Notes: a model not told the origin generated them from the sequence alone. DNA of 64,000 nucleotides from CAWBAT01 sp963810905 (GCA_963810905.1 CAWEPG010000002.1:620001-684000), one strand, 5' to 3'; shown: positions 1 through 9,430, numbered from the stretch's first letter. A program made the numbers and translations.

Positions 1-2
1 GG

Positions 3-650
3 CGGCTTTTTTGCACGCGATTCGTATGGAGTTTTACACTAGCCAAGGTCTTTCTCGATCCCGTTTGGTACTTTTATATTTTCTGGTTTCCGGAATATTT
101 GAAGCGCGCCCGTCACTTTGACTTGAACGCGATTGGCCGTTATGCCTGGATCCCATTTGCGTTCGCCTGTCTCGGCAATGTCATGGGAGGCTGGTTAGCG
201 GCGTTTCTCATCCGTCGCCATGTCTCGCTGGATGTAGCCCGGAAAGTTTCGGTGACGGTCTTCGCCTGTCTGATGGCCTCTACGATACCGGCCGTACTGG
301 TCAAGAACGCAACCATCGCCATCGGGCTCGTTTCATTGGCGATGCTTGGCTACACGGCTTGCGTGGCCAATATGCTGGCCTTTCCAGCAGACCGGTTTCC
401 AAAAAACGTCGTCGGTTCGATATGGGGGCTCGCCAGTATGGGTTCAGGATTTGGAGGGATGGTGTTCGCCCTGCTAACCGGTTGGCTGGTTGACCATTAT
501 TCTTACGTACCTGTATTCATCGGGTTTGGCCTCATGCCGATGATTTGCGTACTTATCCTTTGGTTGCTCGTCTCTCCTATCCATAACCACGAACGGATGG
601 ATGAGGGTTCTACAAATTTGCCGCCCCTAGCGGGGCAAGGGAATTCATAG
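3..650 (+). CDS. MFS transporter, ExuT-like, C-terminal part (5' end outside window)
   Basis: The frame is open from the left edge. A TTG at 99 could be read as a start, but family-like sequence continues upstream of it (FLDPVWYFYIFWFPEYL at about bases 51-101), so the gene begins outside the window. About 215 residues remain, with several hydrophobic membrane segments and polar ends. The DPVWYF..WFPEYL motif resembles hexuronate/anion:cation symporters of the major facilitator superfamily, which would import sugar acids across the inner membrane; the substrate is inferred. The last dozen codons, including the stop, lie inside a palindromic repeat, so the natural C-terminus has probably been altered by repeat insertion. 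Confidence 0.85.
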   Translation, partial: RLFCTRFVWSFTLAKVFLDPVWYFYIFWFPEYLKRARHFDLNAIGRYAWIPFAFACLGNVMGGWLAAFLIRRHVSLDVARKVSVTVFACLMASTIPAVLVKNATIAIGLVSLAMLGYTACVANMLAFPADRFPKNVVGSIWGLASMGSGFGGMVFALLTGWLVDHYSYVPVFIGFGLMPMICVLILWLLVSPIHNHERMDEGSTNLPPLAGQGNS

Positions 651-838
651 GGTCACTGCGTACCATAAATATCTCGTCCCTAGCGGGACTTCAAGCTTGC
701 AGCACACAAAACCCGGAACAACAAGACAAACATAGCCCCCAAAGGGGCGCAATCTTTATAGCCCGGCGAGCAGCGAAGCAAGCGCCGGGTAAAGGTGCAC
801 ACAAAATTACAAGCCCCATCGGGGCGACATCTTCTTGT
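616..838. repeat. REP-like palindrome block, left copy
   Basis: Four short palindromes follow one another: CCCCTAGCGGGG, TCCCTAGCGGGA, a segment with CCCAAAGGGGCGCAATC followed by a CCCGGCG/CGCCGGG pair, and GCCCCATCGGGGCGACATC. The same four in the same order recur at 1371-1592 on the other side of the transposase gene, so the gene sits between two direct copies of the block. Confidence 0.85.
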
Positions 839-847
839 GAATATAGG

Positions 848-1315
848 TCATTCATCTTCAATAGATTTGAAAATGTAACGCTCATCGTATGGCACCTTGT
901 ATTTGGTTAAAAATTCCAAGTACTCTACACGAAAGCTTTTCGTGGCATGATGTTTTTGTTGGTTTCGAATGTACCGAATGACACTTGCTAATTGAGAATA
1001 AGAATATGAAAAGGCTCCAAAGCCCTCCTGCCAAGAACATTTTCCTCGAACCCAACGGCGATCGTTTATGAATCCGGAGGATCCTGATTTGATGTCGCCA
1101 ACCAGATCCGATAGAGCCGCTGTAGGTCTCAATCCAATTAAAATGTGAAAATGGTCAGGCATATTGTTTATTGCGATCAGCTTATGTCCCTGTCGAGAGA
1201 TAATCCCAGACATGTACCTTTGAAGCTCATCCTTGTGTTCAGGTCGGATGAGATTTTGCCGTCCTTGTACTGCAAAGACTACTTGAATGTAGATTTGCGT
1301 ATAAGTGTTCGCCAA
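848..1315 (-). CDS. REP-associated / IS200-type Y1 transposase (RAYT)
   Basis: A 155-residue single-domain Y1 (HUH) transposase. It carries the metal-binding HFH in MPDHFHILIG (about residues 52-61) and a helix SQLASVIRYIRNQQKHH whose Tyr in the YIRNQ context is the expected nucleophile for single-strand DNA cleavage. The C-terminal KYKVPYDERYIF tail is typical of chromosomal IS200-like single-copy transposases. The start is TTG, supported by AAGGAGG seven bases upstream. There is no tnpB and no obvious IS ends; instead the gene is flanked on both sides by repeat blocks. That is the usual arrangement for RAYTs, which are thought to move or maintain REP sequences. The gene looks intact. Confidence 0.9.
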   Translation of the reverse strand: MANTYTQIYIQVVFAVQGRQNLIRPEHKDELQRYMSGIISRQGHKLIAINNMPDHFHILIGLRPTAALSDLVGDIKSGSSGFINDRRWVRGKCSWQEGFGAFSYSYSQLASVIRYIRNQQKHHATKSFRVEYLEFLTKYKVPYDERYIFKSIEDE

Positions 1316-1370
1316 GGTTGCCTCCTTGGTTGCACAGCAAGCGTTAAGGGGAAGCTCAATCTTTTACGAA

Positions 1371-1592
1371 TATGCCGCCCCTAGCGGGGCTGGGCGATTC
1401 GCGGGGTCATTGCGTACTATAAATATGCCGTCCCTAACGGGACTCCAAATATGCACCTAATAGATCCAGGGAACGAATTGAAAAACAATGCCCTGTAGGG
1501 GCGCAATCTTTATAGCCCGGCGTGCAGCCAAGTAGACGCCGGGAACAGGCGGACAAAAATCACCAGCCCCATAGGTGTGACATCTTCGGGGT
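1371..1592. repeat. REP-like palindrome block, right copy
   Basis: Direct, diverged copy of the block at 616-838, with the same order of palindromes (CCCCTAGCGGGG; GTCCCTAACGGGAC; CCCTGTAGGGGCGCAATC with a CCCGGCG/CGCCGGG pair; GCCCCATAGGTGTGACATC). It ends a few bases before the stop codon of the GH3 gene. Confidence 0.85.
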
Positions 1593-1598
1593 GAGCTC

Positions 1599-4301
1599 TT
1601 ACCGTGGCAATTTTGCTTCGCCGATCGTCTCGAAACTTGCCTCGACACCCGATGAACCCTGTCCAGGTTGACTGCCACCCACAAATAACTGATTCCTGCC
1701 AGGTAAAATGGCGTGTTCCCCTTGTTCTGTGACCAGGCTCAGTTCACGAGGGGTCAGTACAAAGGTCACTTGCTTCGTCTCACCCGGCGCAAGATGAATC
1801 CGCTCAAATCCCCGCAGCGCCCGCACCAACTGCGCTGGGGCATTTTCATGCTTCGAAAGATAGAGCTGCACCACTTCATCGCCAGCGACTTTCGCCGTGT
1901 TGCGCACATCTACCTCAACCTTGATTGGATCGCCGGCCTTCACCTGGGACGAAGAGAGCTTGAGTTTACTGTACGCAAACTTTGCATAACTTAAGCCATA
2001 GCCAAAACCGTAGAGCGGTTTGCCCCGAAAATACCGGTAGGTACGATTTTGCATGGAGTATTCGTCAAACGAAGGAAATCCGTCGAGCGAAGCGTAGAAG
2101 GTGATGGGCAGCCTGCCACCGGGATTGTTAAGGCCTGCAAGCGTTTCTGCGATCGCCGTGCCGCCTTCCCCGCCCGGATACCAAGCTTCCAGAATTGCCG
2201 CGGCATGTTCTTCAACCCAATTGACAGCAAGCGCGCTGCCATTCATGAGCACCACGATCAGAGGTTTCCCGGTGGCTTTCAACGCCTCCAGTAGATCCTG
2301 CTGAGTACGAGGCAAACCGATGTCTGTGCGGTCCCCCCCATTGAAGCCTTCAACGCGGACACCCATCTCCTCGCCTTCCAATCCCGGTGAAAGCCCGACG
2401 AATGCGACGACCACATCCGCGCGTCGGGCTGTCTTTACGGCTTCTTCGCGCAGTACTTCCGTAGGAGCCTTCCAGACCAGCGTGAGGCCCGCAGCGTACA
2501 ATTCCGCCTGGTGGGTGTATTCCAGGCGAAAGCTGTGTGGCTTAGCATCCGCGAAGTGTATCTGAAACTGCGGGACCACAGGGTTGCGATTTTCCTGGGT
2601 GCTGCTCATCATGAGCTTGTCATCTAAATATAGTTTGAAACTTTCTTTATCTTCGCAAGGCCAGCAGAATGGTTGCTCAATTCCGAAGCTGTAATCTCCG
2701 GGCGCGGGTGGAGTCAGTGTTCCGCTCCAGCGCACGGCAAAGGCGCCCATGGGAATTCCCGGTGCGGGCGAGGCGCCACTCCAGTCAAATTGAATCTGGG
2801 GGTCGAGGCGCACGAGGCCCGGCTTCCCTGTGAAGTCAAGATTCGTGAAATACTCGGCTTTGAGTCCTGATGTCTTCAATTTTGCACCGGGATGGAACAC
2901 CGTACTGGGGACTGGCACGGGCAATTCCGCCACAAAGGAAGAGCCCTGCGCATAGAGCACTTCGGCCTTGCCTGCAAAATGTTTACGCATACCCTCCAGG
3001 GGTAATACGGGTTTCGATGGGGCCCCATTGTAGTTCCCTTCCAGCGAAATCAGCGCTTCTGCATTAGGCCCCACCACCGCGATCTTTTTCACGTTGGGTT
3101 TGAGCGGGAGCACTCCATCTTTATTCTTAAGCAGTACCATCGATTCGCGCGCAGCTTGCAGCGCAAGGTTTCGATGTTCGGGCGAGTCATTCTGGGAATA
3201 CGGGATCTGATTAAATGGGACCGCGCCTGGCGGATCGAACATTCCGAGCCGGAACCGGGCCGTAAAAAGCCGGCGAAGTGAGGTGTCGAGCTCGCTTTCC
3301 TGGATCAGACCCCCTTGAACGGCTTTCGCCAAGGTCACATACTCTTCGCCGCAAGTGAGATCCGTTCCGGCACGCACGGCGGCGATGGAGGCGTGCGTGT
3401 CGTCCGGTGTAAAGTGGTGTCCCTTGGTGAAGTCCGTGATGGCATAGCAGTCGGAGGTCACATAACCCTGAAAACCCCAAGCCTCTCGTAACGTTTTCTG
3501 GAGTAGAAAGGGGTTGGCACAGGCCGGCGCCCCATCTACGGCATTATAAGCACACATCACCGAGTCTGCGCCCCCTTCGACAACGGTGGCACGAAAAGCC
3601 GGCAAGTAGGTATCCTCCAGATCGTGAGGAGAGGCATTCACATTAAACCCATGACGCTTCGATTCCGGCCCGCTATGGACGGCGTAGTGCTTTGGAGTAG
3701 CCACCGTTTGCAGATACTTTGGATCGTTCCCTTGCAACCCTTTGACAAAAGCCACTCCGAGCTTTCCGGTAAGAAAAGGATCTTCTCCGTAGGTTTCCTG
3801 GCCGCGTCCCCAACGAGGGTCACGAAAGATATTAATGTTGGGTGACCAGAACGTGAGTCCAAAATAAGTGCCATGGATATTCTCTCGCTGGGCCTGGTTA
3901 TACTTGGCCCGGGCTTCCGTGGAAATAACACGGCCCTCGCGAAAAATGAGGTCGGAATTCCAGGTGGCTGCCATTCCAACGGCTTGCGGGAACACCGTGG
4001 CATGTCCTGAACGCGCCACCCCATGCAGTCCTTCACTCCACCAGTCATAGGCTGAAACCCCCAGCCTGGGAATGGCTGGAGCCGAATTCTGCATCTGAAG
4101 CACTTTCTCCTCCAGAGTCATTTTTGAAATCAAGTCATCGACGCGCTGCCCGACGGGTAAAGACGGATTGCGAAACGCTGGCGTAGCATCCCCCCCTACA
4201 TTTTGTGAATAAATGGGCGGCAGGAGCATGCTCGCCACTATCGGGGCTATCAAACTCCAGAAAAGAACTTTGTCCATTATTCCGTACTTTGGTCGATTCA
4301 C
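1599..4301 (-). CDS. Secreted GH3 beta-xylosidase/beta-glucosidase with PA14 domain
   Basis: A 900-residue exported glycoside hydrolase of family 3 that removes beta-linked xylose, arabinose or glucose from the non-reducing ends of oligosaccharides. Visible parts: an N-terminal hydrophobic export segment; the (alpha/beta)8 domain with WWSEGLHGVA (about 87-96), KHYAVHSGPESKRHG (about 204-218) and the nucleophile Asp284 in GYVTSDCYAI; a PA14-like insert (about 475-615, starting LKAEYFTNLDF) inside the second domain; and a C-terminal fibronectin-III-like domain. WWSEGLHGVA is typical of the xylosidase/arabinofuranosidase branch. The GTG start has GGGAGG seven bases upstream; Met9 is a weaker alternative. 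It is divergent from the GRE operon and shares a 393-bp intergenic region with it. Confidence 0.93.
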   Translation of the reverse strand: MNRPKYGIMDKVLFWSLIAPIVASMLLPPIYSQNVGGDATPAFRNPSLPVGQRVDDLISKMTLEEKVLQMQNSAPAIPRLGVSAYDWWSEGLHGVARSGHATVFPQAVGMAATWNSDLIFREGRVISTEARAKYNQAQRENIHGTYFGLTFWSPNINIFRDPRWGRGQETYGEDPFLTGKLGVAFVKGLQGNDPKYLQTVATPKHYAVHSGPESKRHGFNVNASPHDLEDTYLPAFRATVVEGGADSVMCAYNAVDGAPACANPFLLQKTLREAWGFQGYVTSDCYAITDFTKGHHFTPDDTHASIAAVRAGTDLTCGEEYVTLAKAVQGGLIQESELDTSLRRLFTARFRLGMFDPPGAVPFNQIPYSQNDSPEHRNLALQAARESMVLLKNKDGVLPLKPNVKKIAVVGPNAEALISLEGNYNGAPSKPVLPLEGMRKHFAGKAEVLYAQGSSFVAELPVPVPSTVFHPGAKLKTSGLKAEYFTNLDFTGKPGLVRLDPQIQFDWSGASPAPGIPMGAFAVRWSGTLTPPAPGDYSFGIEQPFCWPCEDKESFKLYLDDKLMMSSTQENRNPVVPQFQIHFADAKPHSFRLEYTHQAELYAAGLTLVWKAPTEVLREEAVKTARRADVVVAFVGLSPGLEGEEMGVRVEGFNGGDRTDIGLPRTQQDLLEALKATGKPLIVVLMNGSALAVNWVEEHAAAILEAWYPGGEGGTAIAETLAGLNNPGGRLPITFYASLDGFPSFDEYSMQNRTYRYFRGKPLYGFGYGLSYAKFAYSKLKLSSSQVKAGDPIKVEVDVRNTAKVAGDEVVQLYLSKHENAPAQLVRALRGFERIHLAPGETKQVTFVLTPRELSLVTEQGEHAILPGRNQLFVGGSQPGQGSSGVEASFETIGEAKLPR

Positions 4302-4469
4302 GGCTTCCTCCCGACGAATATGTAAGTAGTTCTTGAGCAGGCAGAAAGGATGTCCCTGCCCGTGCGGATGACATTAAGCCGGAGCGTATTTGTTTTGTCA
4401 ACACGACTTCGGTTATGCATTAAAGGTATCGCTAAGATTGAACGGGCAATTGGTTGATGATTTTTTCAA

Positions 4470-4500
4470 CACACCTGTGTGCATTTTCATAAAAGGTGTG
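4470..4500. promoter_or_regulatory. Inverted repeat in the GH3/GRE divergent promoter region
   Basis: The 393-bp gap between the divergent GH3 and GRE genes has no ORF. It contains an exact 7-bp inverted repeat, CACACCT at 4470-4476 and AGGTGTG at 4494-4500, with 17 bases between. The placement suits an operator for a sugar-responsive regulator, but no regulator gene is adjacent and the motif is not assigned to a family. Confidence 0.35.
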
Positions 4501-4694
4501 AGTAATCTAGTATTCATTTGAACAAGTACGGCGCTATAATTATAAACGATGGATTTGCTCTATGCCGGGGGCAACATTCCGAATACTCGCACGGCATTGC
4601 CAATATTAATCTTGTTTGATTCACCCCTCGAGTCTTCTCGGTAGAGTTTTGCATTCCTTCGTATTCTTGAGAAATGATACAGGAGACCTCCCTT

Positions 4695-6923
4695 ATGAAA
4701 GCAACAGGAATCATGGAACAACCTTCCACCATTGACCGCCTGGCAGCCCTTCGCGAAACTAAACAGCAGCAGACGCTTGAAAAGCAGCAGATCCGCGGCG
4801 CCATGGACTTTGATGATCATGCGATCATCCTGCCGCCCAAGGAAATCCGCGAAACTGTTAAGACTCTCGGTGGTTCAGGAGTCTATTTCACCGACGTCAT
4901 CATGAACACGTTCAGGCCAACGCCGAACCATCCCAGTGGGGGTTTCTTCGGGCCTCGCTCCACCGGTGAAAACTTTCGCAGACTTCTCGAAGCCCATCCC
5001 GTCTATATCGATCCCCAATCCTCTCTCGCCGGAGCGTATATGGTAAATTTCATGGCCTACCGGACGGTGGCCTGGAATCCGGACATCGATTGTTCCGAAC
5101 TGCTTGCTGAGCATGCCAAGTATCAAACCGTCCCGGCCATCGGCGGCGTGCAGCACATGTGCCAGGACATGGAGATGGGGCTGAAACTTGGCTGGGGAGG
5201 GATCCTCGAAAAAATCAATCGGTATCGGGCCGGCAATCCCGCGAGTGAGGATTTCTATGCAGGGCTGGAGCACGTCGTACTGGGTACGCAAAACTGGATT
5301 CAGCGTCACGCCGAGGCTGCCCTCCGCATGGCTGCCGAGGACGGGGAGATGAAACAGAATCTGCTCGAGATTGCCGAGATGAACGAATATTTGGTTTCGA
5401 ATCCGCCGCGAACTTTCCGCGAAGCTTGCCAGTGGATCCTGTGGTACCAGAGTATCGCTCGCATGTACAACAGCAGTGGATCTCTCGGCCGTCTCGATTT
5501 AATCCTTTTGCCCTACTATGAAGCCGATACCAAGGCCGGCAGGCTGACGGATGAAGAAGCCATCTTTCATATCGGGTGCCACCTGGTGCGCGATACCGCT
5601 TACATCCAACTGGGCGGTCCGGATGCCCGCGGCCAGGACGCCACCAATCCCGTTTCTTTCCTGATCCTCGAAGCGGCTCACCGGTTACGGATTCCGGCAA
5701 ACATTGGAGTGTGCGTTGGCAGGAGACGTGGATCCCCGCTTGATCCGCCGTGGCGTGGAAATCTTGCTGGAAGACCGTTGCGGAGTGCCGAAATTCCTGG
5801 GAGTGGACAATACCGTCGCGGGCTTTGCTGCGAATGGATTTCCACTTGAACTGGCTCGCGATCGCGTCTACGCGGGTTGCCACTGGCTGGCCATTCCAGG
5901 GCGCGAGTATGCGCTCATGGATATCGTCAAAGTGAATCTTGCCGCCATCTTCGAAGTTGCTCTCCGAGAGATGTTGGCGGACCCGGCAGTCGAGCCCAGC
6001 GTCGCCGTTCTGTGGAAGCGATTCCGGCAGCACCTGTGTTCTGCGATGGACACAGTGGCCAAAGGTATCGACTTCCAGTACGAACACTTTCACAAGATAT
6101 TTCCCGGAACTTGTCCTCGATCTCCTCTGCCAGGGGACCATTGAAAAAGGGCTCGACGCCAGCAACGGCGGCGTTGAGTACTATACCTTCGGAGTGGATG
6201 GCGCCGCACTGGCTACCGCGGCCGATTCGTTTGCCGCTTTAGAGGAACGACTCGAGAAACACCCCCGCCTGACGTGGGAGGAGTTGCGCGCGCACCTGGA
6301 ATCAGACTGGGCGGGTCCCGAGGGTGAACGGGCTCGCATCATGATGAAGAACTCTCCGCGCTTCGGAAACGGCGACTCCTTAGGCGATGATTGGGCCGTT
6401 CGAATTTCCCGGGCCTTTACCGAAACGGTGAAAGAGAAACCGACACCCCGGGGCTTCATGATGATCCCCGGCCTTTTCTCCTGGGTGCTCAACCTCTCGA
6501 TGGGTAAGAAAAATTGGAGCCACACCTAATGGCCGGCATGCCGGAGATCCCATCTCCCACGGCGCCAATCCCGACCCGGGCTTCCGCAAGGATGGAGCAC
6601 CAACCGCACTGGCTGTGGCTGTGGCTTCGGTCCAGCCGGGATACGGAAACGCTTCTCCACTCCAGATAGACCTCGATCCCAGCCTCACGAATACCCCCGA
6701 TGATGTGGACAAGGTCTCGGCCTTGATTCGCGGGCATTGTGAGTTGGGCGGCACCCAAGTGAATATCAATATCTTGAATAACCAGCAGGTCCTCGAGGCG
6801 CATAAAGACCCCTCGAAGTTTCCAGATCTGATTGTTCGGGTGACGGGATTCAGCGCCTACTTTGCCAGTCTCTCACCGGAGATGCGCCAGTTCGTCGTGG
6901 ACCGAATCCTCTGTGAACATTGA
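4695..6923 (+). CDS. Glycyl radical enzyme (PFL-like family), interrupted by three apparent frameshifts
   Basis: About 740 residues when three single-base excesses are ignored: near 5718-5719, 6103-6107 and the A-run 6509-6513. The pieces are 4695-5717 (substrate-barrel N-terminal part), 5719-6105 (active-site Cys), 6107-6512, and 6513-6923 (C-terminal part). The C-terminus has the glycyl-radical loop RVTGFSAYFASL followed by a normal end (MRQFVVDRIL). The Cys loop reads YAGCHWLAIPGREYAL, that is GC-H-W instead of the GCVE of diol dehydratases or the CC of pyruvate formate-lyase, so the reaction cannot be named. Once a glycyl radical is installed, such enzymes do dehydrations or C-C/C-N lyase chemistry under anoxia. 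The start is ATG 4695 with AGGAG nine bases upstream; ATG 4674 is less likely. The activating enzyme follows at +43 bases. Continuous homology across all junctions argues for sequence error rather than decay. Confidence 0.85.
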
Positions 6924-6965
6924 CACTCCCGGCGGCCGTCTCAGGCCGCCGCAGGTTGGAAATGC

Positions 6966-7964
6966 ATGCCAGAAAATCCGCAGGCTGAAACTGTGTTCGA
7001 CAATGAAAAGGTCAATGGCCAACCTTTAGGCCGAATCTTTGATATCCAGCGTTTCTCAATCCACGATGGCCCCGGGATTCGGACGACGGTGTTTCTCAAA
7101 GGTTGTCCCCTGCGTTGCGTGTGGTGCCACAATCCTGAAGGGATAAGCCCTTCTCCGACCATTTCCTTCCTTCCTGAAAAGTGTCTGGGTTGCGGGGAGT
7201 GCGTCCGAGTGTGTCCGCAAGGTGCGCATCATCTTGTAGCGTCGGAATCCAACGGCTCGGTGATAACCCACGTGTATGACCGCGAGCACTGCATTACTTG
7301 TGGCCACTGCACCGAGGTTTGCGATACGCATACGGTGGAAATCGTAGGGCGCCCGATCAGCGTGCCAGAAGTCATGAAGGAAGTTAGTCAGGACAAGGCT
7401 TTCTACACAGCCTCAGGTGGTGGACTGACTCTTTCCGGCGGAGAACCCTTGGCGCAGATCGATTTCACCATTGCCTTACTGTCCGCCGCTAAAGAGCAAG
7501 GGATCCATTGCTGTCTCGAAACCGCCGGCTTTGCGAGCAGGGAACGATTCAAACGGATCTTGTCCCTAGTCGATTTGTTCCTTTACGATTTTAAAGAGAC
7601 GGATCCAGCCCGCCATGCTGAGTTCACCGGCCAGTCCAACAAGCTCATCCTGCAGAACCTGCGTTTCCTGCACGATGCTGGAGCCAAGATCCAGCTGCAG
7701 TGTCCTATCGTGCCCGGTTTTAATGACCGGGAAGATCATTTAGCAGGGATTGCCGCGTTGTCCCGTTCGCTGCCTAATCTCACAGGGGTTCAGCTACTTC
7801 CCTACCATCCGCTGGGGAAGAGCAAGCTCGAACGGTTTGGGTTGAAACCCTCTGTCAATGTGAGCAATCAACCGCTTCGTCTAAACCAGCTCGAAGGTTG
7901 GATCCATTGGCTTCGAGATCAAGGAGTGCCTTTGCTGAATCCGAATGGCTCAGCGCAAGCCTGA
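6966..7964 (+). CDS. Glycyl-radical enzyme activating enzyme (radical SAM)
   Basis: A 332-residue radical SAM protein that uses S-adenosylmethionine and a 4Fe-4S cluster to abstract the glycine hydrogen of its partner enzyme. The SAM-cluster motif is C47-PLR-C51-VW-C54 in GCPLRCVWCHNPEG. Two further ferredoxin-type clusters are inserted at C73/C76/C79/C83 and C109/C112/C115/C119, as in activases of dehydratase-type GREs rather than the short PflA. TLSGGEPL (about 159-166) is the SAM-binding GGE motif. The gene lies 42 bases after the GRE stop, so co-transcription is near certain. Unlike the GRE it is intact, which supports the GRE being functional too. Confidence 0.95.
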   Translation: MPENPQAETVFDNEKVNGQPLGRIFDIQRFSIHDGPGIRTTVFLKGCPLRCVWCHNPEGISPSPTISFLPEKCLGCGECVRVCPQGAHHLVASESNGSVITHVYDREHCITCGHCTEVCDTHTVEIVGRPISVPEVMKEVSQDKAFYTASGGGLTLSGGEPLAQIDFTIALLSAAKEQGIHCCLETAGFASRERFKRILSLVDLFLYDFKETDPARHAEFTGQSNKLILQNLRFLHDAGAKIQLQCPIVPGFNDREDHLAGIAALSRSLPNLTGVQLLPYHPLGKSKLERFGLKPSVNVSNQPLRLNQLEGWIHWLRDQGVPLLNPNGSAQA

Positions 7965-8142
7965 TCGTTTTTTTGATGTTTGCCTTGCCGAGTGCCAGTC
8001 AATAAAAAAATTTAGTGGAGCTCACCCCTCCAAGAGGCGCACTCAATCTAAGGTGAGGAGATTTTACAAAGCTCAAGGTCGAGAAGATCTACTCCTCAAT
8101 CCCTTAAGAATTCAACCCCCTCTCAGCGAAGGGAAGGTTTTC

Positions 8143-9342
8143 GTGCCTCAACTACGTCCTGCCCCCCTACTTTGGGTGATGCTTTTTGCCTATTTCACTT
8201 TTGGATTAATGGGTGTTTTGAGCGCTCTCACTCCGGACATCATCCATGATTTTCAGCTTAGTCGTTTCGTGGCAGGTCTCTTATCGTCAGCGGCTTCCGT
8301 GGCCATGTCATTGTTCGCGATTCCCAGTGGCTTGCTGGCAGATCGTATCGGCGCGCGACGAGTGATTCTGGCCGGCGTATCGCTGATGGTATTGGGCTGC
8401 TATTGGATCTCCCAGTCGCACAGCTATTTGGTGCTCCTTTCCTTGATCTTTACGATTGGTGTCGGGATAACGATGCTGCAAACCAGCGGCAGTCCTATGA
8501 TCCAACAACTCGATACGCCGCAGAACTACCACCGCAATTTGACGTTCACCATCGCATGCGCCACCTTTGGGGGGTTTCTCGCCATCTTTCTTCTGGCGTA
8601 TATCCGCGGAACCGGCCGGCCGTGGCAGGTCTACTACATCTTCTTTGCCGTTGTCTGTCTTTTGTTGCTGATCTCTCTCGCCTTGTCTACATTTCCAACT
8701 CGTTCTGCGGGCAACGAAGGAATCCATCTGAATGTGATCGGGAAATTGCTGCGCAATCCCATTCTGCTGACCTACGGCTTGGGGGTTTATCTCTATACAG
8801 CGGCAGAAATAGGGATGTATTTCTGGATTCCAAAATTCTTCGAAGATGTTCATGGTGTGCCCGCAGCTGTATCAAACCCAAATGCCACGACATTTCTTGG
8901 AAAGGTGTTTCCCAGCCTGCCAGCGTTCGTCGTCGCGCTGTTCTTGGGGATGCAAGGCATGGGACGCCTCCTGGGTGGCGCCGTGATGAAACGGTTTGGA
9001 ACCGTCCGTGTCATGCGTTTCTGTTCGGTGATGGCGCTAGTCAGTGTGTTTGTGGCCATGTTTGGATCGACGATGGTCACAGCCATAGGTTTTGCGGGCT
9101 GTGGGCTTTTCACCTCGGTCCTCTATCCTCTCCTCTTCAGCGGCACAATCAACAGCTTCAAGGGTTATCACGGCACGATTTCGGGGCTCTTATGCACAGC
9201 CTACATTGCCGCTGCTGTAGTTCCGCCGTTACAAGGTTGGATTGGCGACCATATCGGGATGCGAGTCGCCATGCTGGTTCCCGCATTGTGTTTGATCTAT
9301 GTGGTGGGCCTTACCCTATTTGGCCGAGCAAAGTATGAGTAG
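8143..9342 (+). CDS. MFS sugar transporter (FHS/FucP-like)
   Basis: About 400 residues and 12 predicted membrane helices. The N-terminal half has FGLMGVLSALTPDIIHDF and the loop motif GLLADRIGARRV between helices 2 and 3, as in the fucose/glucose-galactose permease branch of the major facilitator superfamily. The open frame extends back to 7945, overlapping the activase by 20 bases, but the first 66 codons do not look like protein. GTG 8143, with GAAGGGAAGG just upstream, begins right before the first helix and is preferred. It is third in the GRE-activase-transporter operon, so it probably imports the GRE pathway's substrate. Specificity is not readable from sequence. Confidence 0.85.
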   Translation: MPQLRPAPLLWVMLFAYFTFGLMGVLSALTPDIIHDFQLSRFVAGLLSSAASVAMSLFAIPSGLLADRIGARRVILAGVSLMVLGCYWISQSHSYLVLLSLIFTIGVGITMLQTSGSPMIQQLDTPQNYHRNLTFTIACATFGGFLAIFLLAYIRGTGRPWQVYYIFFAVVCLLLLISLALSTFPTRSAGNEGIHLNVIGKLLRNPILLTYGLGVYLYTAAEIGMYFWIPKFFEDVHGVPAAVSNPNATTFLGKVFPSLPAFVVALFLGMQGMGRLLGGAVMKRFGTVRVMRFCSVMALVSVFVAMFGSTMVTAIGFAGCGLFTSVLYPLLFSGTINSFKGYHGTISGLLCTAYIAAAVVPPLQGWIGDHIGMRVAMLVPALCLIYVVGLTLFGRAKYE

Positions 9343-9400
9343 CGTTGAATGTCAGAAATAGGTTGAGCACTCCTTTTAGTATATTCATATAAAGAATTAT

Positions 9401-9430
9401 CGGCTCCCCTCTCCCCAACGCGGGAGAGGG
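9401..9430. repeat. CTCTCCC-type dispersed palindrome (copy 1)
   Basis: CGGCTCCCCTCTCCCC then AACGCGGGAGAGGG. It lies between the convergent MFS and GH51 genes and could double as a hairpin at the end of either transcript. The same element recurs at least nine more times in the window. Confidence 0.8.

Noticed and set aside
620..1600. CRISPR array
   Set aside because: The repeated palindromes around the transposase are of uneven spacing and differ in sequence, with no unique spacers of constant length.
5215..6165. 316-residue minus-strand frame across the GRE
   Set aside because: Antisense to clear GRE sequence; Arg/Ser-rich and without motifs. It exists because the GRE's codon bias leaves few stops.
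4695..6923. Programmed ribosomal frameshifting in the GRE
   Set aside because: Three sites with different sequences, none a known slippery motif with a downstream structure, and the same kind of break in three unrelated genes; an assembly artefact is simpler.
8403..9338. 311-residue frame inside the FHS-like transporter
   Set aside because: Out-of-frame shadow of a well-conserved membrane protein; composition is Arg/His/Cys-rich without domains.
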